Source: Verrucomicrobiota bacterium (GTDB lineage: Bacteria; Verrucomicrobiota; Verrucomicrobiia; Chthoniobacterales; UBA10450). From it: a stretch of DNA of 21,542 nucleotides. The stretch spans positions 1 through 21,542 of the forward strand of contig QHPZ01000187.1 in NCBI GenBank assembly GCA_003219225.1, in the 5' to 3' direction. Of the stretch, positions 14,277-20,246 are shown in pieces (within the stretch, counting starts at the first letter, position 1; every line of letters starts with the position of its first letter). Position numbers and translations under genes: made by a program. The notes beneath the pieces are model-generated. The model was given only the letters and a program-made list of their open reading frames with translations, was not told the DNA's origin and made no database searches.

Positions 14277-14352
14277 AGCAGATCGAGTTGCGCGGGAGAA
14301 GCCGATTCGTGGCCGAGCGCCACCGGGCTGAAGCCGCTGTGTTAATGAGACG

Positions 14353-15378
14353 CTATGGCTTTGTCGCGAGCACGAGCGGTGACGGGCCGGGTGCCTGGAG
14401 TTTGCGAACCTTTTTGAACCCGGCGTCTTCGAGCCAGCTTTTGATCTCGTTGAAGCTGAAAGTGTCGCCCTTCTCCGTGTTCACGAGCATTTGCACGGCG
14501 AACATGAGGGAATGCACCGGCTCGGTGCGCTCGTCGTTCACCAGCCATTCAGCGATCGCGATGGTGCCGCCGACTTTAAGCGCGCGAAAAGTTTTCTTCA
14601 GCAATGGCCGGCTGCGCTCTTCGCCTTCGCTGTGCAGGATGTGACCGAGAATGGCGAGGTCGTAGCCGTTTCCGAAATTCGCTTCCAACAAATCGCCCTC
14701 GACGTAATTGAACCGATCAGCGACGCCGAATTTCTGCGTGAACCTTTTGGTTGTCGGAATCATTCCCGCCCAGTCGAGTGCAGTCACGCGGACGCGCGGC
14801 GATTTTTGAGTGAGCGCGATTCCCCAAATGCCGGAGCCGGCGGCGAGATCAAGCACGCGAACTTCCTGTTTGGCTCTGGCCAGCTTCAAATGCTCGCCAA
14901 GTTTTTGTGCGCCCGGGTAGCTCATCGGGATAATGTTCTCGACGAGCTGGCTGAAAAATTCTGTTCCTTCGGTTTCCTGATTCACGGCTTTGAGCGGTTG
15001 GCCGTTGCGCACGATGTCGGTGAGCGGCAGCCATTTTGAGGCGAGGTGCGGCACGATTGTTCCGAAAAGTCCGGTCAGGCTGCCGGGTTTGTTGCTCACG
15101 AGAAAGGCGGCGCTTTCGGGTGTCAGCGAATATTTGTTCTGTCCGTCCTTCTTCAGAAGTTTCAGGCCGATTAGCGCGTTCATGATTGCGCGCAGTCCGC
15201 GTCGCGACGCGCCTGTCTCTTTCGAGACCTGCTCGATCGTTTTCGGGCCGCTTTCCAGCGAATCGAACACCTTGTTGTTTACGGCCGCGGCGATGATGAG
15301 CGGCGGCGCGTACGCAAAACCGAGCTCCTGCAAACGTTCTGGTGTGACCTGCTTCTTTCGACGAGTTTTTGTTGCCAT
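14353..15378 (-). CDS. SAM-dependent methyltransferase with winged-helix dimerisation domain
   Basis: About 341 residues from ATG 15378, which has AAGAGA 5-10 bases upstream; an upstream in-frame ATG at 15459 overlaps the divergent gene and adds unrelated sequence. The N-terminal helical domain (SKETGASRRGLRAIMNAL then LLKKDGQNKYSLTP) is the dimerisation winged helix of O-methyltransferases such as CrtF/COMT-type enzymes. The Rossmann part has motif I VRVLDLAAGSGIWGIAL (about 173-189), the acidic end of the next strand ALDWAG (about 200-205), GDLLEA, and the late strand GGTIAIAEW. The substrate is not known. A gap of about 76 bases separates it from the DUF1232 gene downstream. Confidence 0.9.
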   Translation of the reverse strand: MATKTRRKKQVTPERLQELGFAYAPPLIIAAAVNNKVFDSLESGPKTIEQVSKETGASRRGLRAIMNALIGLKLLKKDGQNKYSLTPESAAFLVSNKPGSLTGLFGTIVPHLASKWLPLTDIVRNGQPLKAVNQETEGTEFFSQLVENIIPMSYPGAQKLGEHLKLARAKQEVRVLDLAAGSGIWGIALTQKSPRVRVTALDWAGMIPTTKRFTQKFGVADRFNYVEGDLLEANFGNGYDLAILGHILHSEGEERSRPLLKKTFRALKVGGTIAIAEWLVNDERTEPVHSLMFAVQMLVNTEKGDTFSFNEIKSWLEDAGFKKVRKLQAPGPSPLVLATKP

Positions 15379-15443
15379 ATTTCTCTTGGTTTTTTGAGTT
15401 GTAAGATCGACAAATAGCCGGCGCGCGGTCGCAGGCAAATCGG

Positions 15444-15788
15444 ATGACAAACGATTCATCGAACGGAAAACCGCTGCGAACGATCTCGTTCGTGATTCAC
15501 GCGACGCGCGGCGTGGTCCGCGATCAGGTCGTGCGGCGCAAAACGATGTTCGCCCTGCTCGTGGTTGCGCTCCTACTTTTGTTTTCCGGCTCGACGTTTT
15601 TGCAAGGCGTCATCAACCCGCGCGCACACCCGTTCTGGTTCGTCTTGTTTTGGCTCGTTTGTGCCTGGCTCACCATCACGGCGATGCTGCTGGCGATCTT
15701 TGATCTGCTCATCGTCCGCCTGGCAGGGCGCCGGGCCAAGCGACAGTTGCGCGAGAGATTAGAAGAGACGTCCAACTCTAATCAATGA
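15444..15788 (+). CDS. Small membrane protein with two TM segments
   Basis: 114 residues. Two hydrophobic helices, at about 36-54 (FALLVVALLLLFSGSTFL) and 64-90 (FWFVLFWLVCAWLTITAMLL), are joined by a short loop INPRAH. The basic segment VRRKTM before the first and RRAKRQLRER after the second suggest both ends are cytoplasmic. No family recognised. ATG 15444 is 65 bases from the divergent methyltransferase ATG; a shared promoter region is likely. It precedes the repeat and the dgt gene on the same strand. Confidence 0.75.
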   Translation: MTNDSSNGKPLRTISFVIHATRGVVRDQVVRRKTMFALLVVALLLLFSGSTFLQGVINPRAHPFWFVLFWLVCAWLTITAMLLAIFDLLIVRLAGRRAKRQLRERLEETSNSNQ

Positions 15789-15802
15789 TCGGCCGCAGCA
15801 CC

Positions 15803-15860
15803 GGAGGGGCGGGCTCTGTCCCGTCCCAAATATTTGGGACGACACGGAGGTCGTCGCTCC
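15803..15860. repeat. Structured repeat directly before dgt, with an 18-base palindrome
   Basis: The outer ends are GGAG (15803-15806) and CTCC (15857-15860). Hairpin 1 pairs GGGGCGGG (15806-15813) with CCCGTCCC (15820-15827). Hairpin 2 pairs GACGAC (15838-15843) with GTCGTC (15850-15855). The two are joined by a perfect palindrome GTCCCAAATATTTGGGAC (15823-15840) that competes with both. It ends 1 base before the dgt ATG, leaving no room for a normal ribosome-binding site. Confidence 0.7.
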
Positions 15861-15861
15861 A

Positions 15862-16881
15862 ATGAAGAACGGTTGGAAGAAACGGGAGCAAATGGAAGCG
15901 ACCGAGCACGTGATGCTCGCGCCGTATGCGCAGAAATCGGGCGAGTCGCGCGGGCGCAAATATCCCGAGCCAAGCCATGCGTATCGGACCGAATTTTTCT
16001 CAACGGCACCGGCGACCATTTGCGCACGCGGCTGACTCATTCAATCGAGGTCGCCTCGATCAGCCGGACCATCGCGCGCGCATTGTCAGTCAACGAAGAT
16101 CTCGCCGAGGCGATCGCGCTCGCGCACGATCTCGGCCACACGCCGTTTGGTCATTCCGGCGAGGAGGTGCTGGCCGAATGCATGCGCGACCACGGCGGGT
16201 TCGAACACAACCGGCAAAGCCTGCGCGTGGTCGAATTGCTGGAAAACGCCTATCCGAACTTCCCGGGGCTGAACCTGACCTTTGAAGTGCGCGAAGGCTT
16301 GCGAAAGCACGACATCGTGCCGTCGCTCGAAGCGCAGATCGCCGACTTAGCCGACGAGATCACCTACTACAGCCATGATCTCGACGACGCGGTCGATTTC
16401 CAGATTCTGACTGCTGCGCAATTGGACGAAAACGAGGTCTGGCAACGCAGCCAGCGCACCGTACTGGCGCGCTACCCCCAGGCGCGCGAGCCCGAACTGC
16501 ACAAATTGATCATTCGCGACATCATCGACGCGCAGGTGCAACACGATCGCCAATACCGGCGTAGAGAACATCGAGGACGTACGCAAACAGCCGGAGCCGC
16601 TCGTTCGCTACAGCGACAAATTGATGAGCGCGAATCGCGCGCTGCGCGAATTTCTTTACGCCAACGTCTACTATCATCCGCGTGTCGCTGAGGTGAACCG
16701 GCGCGCGTGCGAGATGCTGCGCAGGGTGTTCGATCATTATATTGTCGATCCAACGCAACTGGGCGCGGGTGCGACCAAACGCATCGAGCAGGAAGGCCTG
16801 CATCGCACGGTCTGCGATTACGTCGCCGGAATGACCGACAGGTATTTGATGGAAGAACACGCGCGCATCAGTGGTAGGTAG
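15862..16881 (+). pseudogene. dgt: dGTP triphosphohydrolase, disrupted
   Basis: An HD-domain enzyme that splits dGTP to deoxyguanosine and triphosphate. Three frames must be joined. From ATG 15862: MKNGWKKREQMEATEHVMLAPYA, shown here as MKNGWKKREQME and ATEHVMLAPYAQKS, to YPEPSHAYRTEF (about 15994). Then FLNGTGDHLRTRLTHSIEV and the HD motif HDLGHTPFGHSGEE in a second frame, to DIIDAQV. A third frame from about 16543 gives TIANTGVENIEDVRKQPEP and the C-terminus to the stop at 16881. Between TEF and FLNGTG the family has about 22 residues (of the type RDRDRIIHSRAFRRL and KTQV) that are absent, so about 65 bp is deleted, with the junction in a T-run. The second break needs one extra base removed near 16541. 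The metal-binding His/Asp residues of the remaining part are intact. Confidence 0.85.
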
Positions 16882-16902
16882 GGGCGGTTCAACGAACCGC
16901 CC
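16882..16902. terminator. Perfect hairpin after dgt
   Basis: GGGCGGTTC (16882-16890), loop AAC, GAACCGCCC (16894-16902) is a perfect nine-base stem directly after the dgt stop. No T-run follows, so it could be a repeat half-element, an mRNA 3' stabiliser or a weak terminator. Confidence 0.5.
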
Positions 16903-17005
16903 GCCTCCATGTGTGATATTCGTCGCTGAGCGGGCGATTGAGGTCAATCGACCCTGACCTCACATCGCTGCCGCGTGTCCGCGTCCAACGAGAACGAGTG
17001 GATCT

Positions 17006-17043
17006 AAAAACCTCGAGGGAGACTAACCTAACGCGGCTAGTCT
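17006..17043 (-). terminator. Candidate terminator at the end of the minus-strand island
   Basis: On the minus strand AGACTAGCC (17043-17035) pairs with GGTTAGTCT (17028-17020) with one mismatch. The palindrome CCTCGAGG and then TTTTT (17010-17006) follow. It would end transcripts of the small membrane protein and the remnant beside it. The spacing between stem and T-run is longer than ideal. Confidence 0.4.
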
Positions 17044-17122
17044 GGCCCGGACCAAATCCTTCACTAATTTTCTATCGACTTTCCAATCGACCGGGAACTG
17101 AAAGCAGTTCGCCTTCACGACA
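17023..17122 (-). pseudogene. Possible C-terminal remnant of a DUF1801-like protein
   Basis: The minus frame reads FVVKANCFQFPVDWKVDRKLV then KDLVRARLAALG and a stop. The pattern of a strand, FP-DW-VD, and LV-LVRARLA at the very end resembles the C-terminus of DUF1801/YdhG-type proteins. Nothing upstream in frame continues the family; instead the 3' end of the membrane gene at 17115 is there. It is at most about 33 codons and may be chance, but its neighbour is an OmdA protein, and OmdA and DUF1801 are fused in some YdeI proteins. Confidence 0.3.
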
Positions 17123-17425
17123 AACTTCGCGCACGAATCACCAACCAAATCTTCCGCGCGATCAATAGCGCGACCAGACTCAGGATAGCCGTCCCATATC
17201 CAGACAGATAAATAGAAGCGAGCCATAGCGCGACGCTAATGATGGCGAAGTTTGCTCCTGCATACATCCAAAATCCCGAAAGGATAAGGACAGGAATGGA
17301 GACAAACCGAACCACGGGGCGTAGTTTGGAAGTTCTGCAAACGGACTATAAACGTAACCGATTATCGGAATAGCAAAGATGAGATGAATCGAGCGAAGAA
17401 TCGCGCGTTTGGTGGCATTACTCAT
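17115..17425 (-). CDS. Small four-helix membrane protein, frameshifted
   Basis: Two overlapping frames give one natural protein of about 103 residues. ATG 17425 starts MSNATKRAILRSIHLIFAIP and IIGYVYSPFAELPNYAP; then at the CCCC near 17319-17322 one base seems missing and the next frame continues VVRFVSIPVLILSGFWMY. Hydrophobic helices follow (ANFAIISVALWLASIYL, AILSLVALLIARKIWLVI). The total is four TM segments. The motif SIHLIFAIPIIGYVY resembles small uncharacterised membrane proteins of soil bacteria; I cannot name the family. The gap to the upstream OmdA gene is about 71 bases. The region is visibly lower in GC than the rest of the window. Confidence 0.65.
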
Positions 17426-17459
17426 GATTGGTTTGTAAAACTATTTTAGCGGCGAAACC

Positions 17460-17956
17460 AAGCCCACTTCAATTCTTCGGTCAGAGATTGAAAACATCAG
17501 GGGCGTCGTTTTCCGGCCGCAAGCATTACGCAGGCTTTCTCGATCCGGCGTTTATGTGCCTTCCGTTGTTGTTTGGCTGAGTCCATCCAACTAATTAAGT
17601 CCCTGCGCTCGATCGGCGTGAGATCGCTCCACTGAGCCTTCGCCTTCGGGGTAGCGGCGAGGGCTGTGTAAAGGTTAAATGACACTATTGAATAGCAGCA
17701 AGGGCGTCGCTTTCCGGCGGCAAGCATCGAGCAGGCTTTCTCGATCCGGCGTCTACGTGTCTCCGGTTGTTTGGCCGAGTCTATCCAACTAATAAAGTCC
17801 CGGCGCGCGATCGGCGTGAGATCGCTCCACTTAGCCTTCGCCTTCGGCGCAGTCGCGAGGGCTTTGCGAAGATCCGTCGGCACTCTGGCCTCCGATTCTT
17901 CTCCAGCGCGCTTAGGATTCGTTTTGTTCATTTATTGATACCTTTAAAGTGGGCTT
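17460..17956. repeat. Short inverted repeat around the OmdA gene
   Basis: AAGCCCACTT at 17460-17469 and its complement AAGTGGGCTT at 17947-17956 are a perfect 10-base inverted pair flanking the OmdA gene. Ten bases in about 500 can occur by chance, and no target duplication is seen outside them, so a mobile-unit boundary is only suggested. Confidence 0.3.
17497..17931 (-). CDS. Tandem OmdA/YdeI C-terminal-domain protein
   Basis: 144 residues with two copies of the OmdA (YdeI/OmpD-associated) motif. Copy 1 (about 17-78) reads VPTDLRKALATAPKAKAKW then DLTPIARRDFISWIDSAKQ and RRRIEKACSMLAAGKRRP. Copy 2 (about 87-144) reads LYTALAATPKAKAQWSDL then TPIERRDLISWMDSAKQ and RRIEKACVMLAAGKRRP. The two copies are also similar at DNA level, offset by 201 bases, so the duplication is fairly recent and in frame. 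The family has been linked to bacteriocin or peptide protection; its biochemistry is unclear. The usual DUF1801 or DUF1905 partner domain is missing. ATG 17931 has AAAGG about 10 bases upstream. Confidence 0.8.
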   Translation of the reverse strand: MNKTNPKRAGEESEARVPTDLRKALATAPKAKAKWSDLTPIARRDFISWIDSAKQPETRRRRIEKACSMLAAGKRRPCCYSIVSFNLYTALAATPKAKAQWSDLTPIERRDLISWMDSAKQQRKAHKRRIEKACVMLAAGKRRP

Positions 17957-18032
17957 ATGTTTTGATTGTTCAGTTGAGCCCAACTAACAGAACTGCGGCA
18001 AGGTTCGGCACGTAAAAAAGAAGGAGTCAATC

Positions 18033-18702
18033 CTAGCGTGGATCTACACCAAAGTGATCCGAGTAGTGCTGCATAAGCTCCAACATATCGCCGCCACCTG
18101 CGCCGATGTCCTCGAAAACGCAGGCGCTGATTGAGGGAGGGTTCTTCGAGAATGCGCTGACGGCGCAACGCGTCGTTGACAAATGTCGAAGCGACGAGAT
18201 CGGCGAGCATTTCGAGATCGTTGAGTTGCGAAAGATAGCGATCGACTTTGGCCGGAAGCCGGCGGCCGTCGCGTTTTAGCTTTTTGTAAAGCTCGAGCAC
18301 TTTTTCGCCGAGCGCTTCGGTCTGAACCGTCGTCGCGTCGCGCGACTCTACGATGTCGATCCTGGCGACGGGGAACGGCGATTCTTGCTCGAAACTGGCG
18401 AAGCGGACACGCTGCAAACCCTGCAGGATCAAATTCGACGTCCCGTCGCCGCGGCCGACGCAGGCGCGAATCAGCCCGATGGTGGCGAGGTGGAAAAAAT
18501 CTTCCGGCTCCTGCCAGTCCGCACAGCTCGGCTTGACCAGTGTGACGCAAAACATGCGCTGGTGCTGGAGCGCGTGATTGAGCATTTCGCGGTAGCGCGG
18601 CTCGAAAATGTAGAGCGGGAGCAAGGCATGCGGGAAGAGCACCGCGCCGGGCAGAGGCATGACCGGCACTGCGTCAGGCAAAACTACGGACCCGTCCTTC
18701 AC
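18033..18702 (-). CDS. Lon N-terminal (LAN) domain protein, frameshifted near its 3' end
   Basis: About 222 residues if one extra T is removed. The Lon substrate-recognition domain is clear: MPLPGAVLFPHALLPLYIFE then PRYREMLNHAL, ATIGLIRACVGRGDGTSNLI and LQGLQRVRFASF. The helical part follows (VDRYLSQLNDLEMLADLVAS, QRILEEPSLNQRLRF). No AAA+ or protease domain exists, so this is the stand-alone LonN family, of uncertain role. At the TTTT (18115-18118) removal of one T gives FEDIGAGGGDMLELMQHYSD then HFGVDPR and a stop at 18033. As sequenced, the frame instead runs on to 17944 with Arg/Ser-rich residues unlike a protein end. The start is at 18702; the opposing remnant at 18720 is convergent with aroD, not with this gene. 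Confidence 0.85.
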
Positions 18703-18719
18703 AATTTTTCCGCCCCTGG

Positions 18720-18980
18720 CTGCACTTTGAATCCAGCCGCGGCGGAACGCAACCGGCGCGCCCGCCCGTCTTCATCGATGCCGTTGGCGGCTGAAATTTC
18801 GTTTACACAGATCGCGCGGCCTATGCTCATGAAACGTTTCCCGAACTTCGCGACTACATCGCGAAAAACTACCGTTTCGTGCGCGAGGTCATCAGCACCC
18901 GCATCTATGTGCGCAAAGACCGACTACCTCTCTCTGCGGGTGTTGAACGCACGCAAAGCCGCCCGCAATCGCCCGATTGA
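18720..18980 (+). pseudogene. 3' remnant of a membrane glycosyltransferase (GT39/PMT-like tail)
   Basis: On the plus strand one frame reads PPVFIDAVGG, a TGA (18792-18794), then NFVYTDRAAYAHETFPEL and RDYIAKNYRFVREVISTRIY then VRKDR. This resembles the soluble C-terminal end of ArnT/PMT-type membrane glycosyltransferases, which often finish with a 'RIYVRR' strand. The hundreds of residues of membrane part expected before it are absent; the lonN gene start lies there instead. The natural end is probably near 18923, where the aroD stop region begins; the frame stays open to 18980. I see this as a truncated, decayed gene. Confidence 0.45.
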
Positions 18981-19643
18981 GACTTGTCCCTGCACGCGCG
19001 AGCGGCCGATTGAGGCGTAAACCAGAGCGGAGCCGCGCCGGGCAAGCTCGAGGCGCGCGACGCGGCCGAATGTGCCGAGACCCATCGCGCTGATGGGAAG
19101 ATCGACAGATGGTTGATCGAAAAATTCCAGGAGGCGCTCGAGCTCGTCGCGTGTGTGCGTGCGGGTCGCGACCTTGAACATATCGGCTCCGGCCGCCGCG
19201 GCGGCGCGCGCTTTCGCGCGCAAGGTCGCGAGGCTGGGAGTCGTGTTGAAGTCATGGAAGGAAATGATGACACCGGCTTTTTTGCGGCGCGCTTGTCGCA
19301 GAACTGAGCCCAATTGCTCGAGCGATCGCAGTTCGATGTCGATATAAGCAGCGCAGTCGAGAAAGCGCTGCAGTAGAGCCGCGCGCTGTGTGGCACTCAG
19401 ACGCTTAAAGCCGCCTTCGCGCGGGTGACGTGCCGTCATGATCAGCGGAACGTTGAGAGAGCGAGCCAGGGGTTCGAGTTCGTCGAGAATCGGCGCGAGC
19501 GCGTCGAGCCGAAGCTCAAAGAAATCCGGTGGCAGCCGGAGTTGTTTGGCGCGGAGCAAATCGCGGCGGGAAAGGATCACGGCCACGATGCTCGGGCGGG
19601 TACTATATATATAGGGGGGCGGCAATTGGGCCAAGATCGACAA
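18924..19643 (-). CDS. aroD: Type I 3-dehydroquinate dehydratase
   Basis: Third step of the shikimate pathway, dehydrating 3-dehydroquinate through a Schiff base. Family marks are FFELRLDAL (about 41-49), MTARHPREGG (69-78), the catalytic His H130 in ISFHDFN, Lys K157 in MFKVAT, and AMGLGTFGRVARL (186-198). Length is about 220-239, usual for type I. The start is uncertain. A TTG at 19643 directly follows the ribE stop and reads through a TA-repeat and G-run; GTG at 19586 or 19580 begins close to the first family strand (VAVILS). Downstream of ribE on the same strand, it should be co-transcribed with it. Confidence 0.92.
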   Translation of the reverse strand: MSILAQLPPPYIYSTRPSIVAVILSRRDLLRAKQLRLPPDFFELRLDALAPILDELEPLARSLNVPLIMTARHPREGGFKRLSATQRAALLQRFLDCAAYIDIELRSLEQLGSVLRQARRKKAGVIISFHDFNTTPSLATLRAKARAAAAAGADMFKVATRTHTRDELERLLEFFDQPSVDLPISAMGLGTFGRVARLELARRGSALVYASIGRSRVQGQVSIGRLRAALRAFNTRRER

Positions 19644-20234
19644 TTACTTTGAGTGCGGCCGGCGCGGAAGCATGCGCTCGACGTATTTGGCAAGCAGATC
19701 GAATTCAACGTTCACCAAGTCGCCCGCTGTTGCACCGTCGAGGTTCGTGTGGCGCTTAGTGTCAGGAATGATCCAGACAACCAATCTTTTCGATAGCACT
19801 TCGGCAATGGTCAGGCTGATGCCCTCGATCGCGATCGAGCCTTTTTCGATCACGTAGTGACTAAAGCGCGCCGGCAGTTCAATCTCGAGGCGATGGTCGG
19901 CGCCGCGTTTTTCAAAACTGCGGATTCGCGCGACACAGTCGATGTGGCCCTGAACGAAATGCCCGCCGAGCCGGTCACCAACACGCAGCGCGCGCTCGAG
20001 ATTAACGCAATCGCCGCGGCGCAACAGTCTTAGATTTGTGCGGTCGAGCGTTTCCTGAAGCAAGTCGAAGCTGATTCGGTCATGCGCGCGGGAAGTGGCG
20101 GTGAGACAGCATCCGTTCACCGCCACGCTTTCACCCACGCGAATGCTTTTGCCGACGCGCGGGGCGCTGATCTGCAGGCGTGCGCCACGGCGGCCGGTAA
20201 CGCGGCCGACTTCTTCGATGAGACCGGTGAACAT
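19644..20234 (-). CDS. ribE: Riboflavin synthase, alpha chain
   Basis: Makes riboflavin from two 6,7-dimethyl-8-ribityllumazine molecules; acts as a trimer in the cytoplasm. 196 residues. The two lumazine-binding repeats are visible: MFTGLIEEVGRV with VAVNGCCLTAT (about 38-48) and GGHFVQGHID (90-99) with IAIEGISLTIAEV (about 134-146). The usual tail LAKYVERML is present. The start ATG 20234 has TAGGA about 10 bases upstream, which overlaps the stop codon of the transporter gene, suggesting coupled translation. No FMN riboswitch is seen before it. Confidence 0.95.
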   Translation of the reverse strand: MFTGLIEEVGRVTGRRGARLQISAPRVGKSIRVGESVAVNGCCLTATSRAHDRISFDLLQETLDRTNLRLLRRGDCVNLERALRVGDRLGGHFVQGHIDCVARIRSFEKRGADHRLEIELPARFSHYVIEKGSIAIEGISLTIAEVLSKRLVVWIIPDTKRHTNLDGATAGDLVNVEFDLLAKYVERMLPRRPHSK

Positions 20235-20246
20235 CGTTGCGTATTC

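Noticed and set aside
14277..14352. GC-rich gap between the methyltransferase and DUF1232 genes, with short complementary pieces near 14312-14341
   Set aside because: It recalls other intergenic repeats but has no clear inverted ends; I cannot support an element call.
17020..18000. Possible integron attC sites (ACCTAAC at 17025, GTTGAGCCCAAC at 17973)
   Set aside because: Core-like seven-base motifs exist, but no properly spaced pair of R' and R'' boxes and no integrase is visible.
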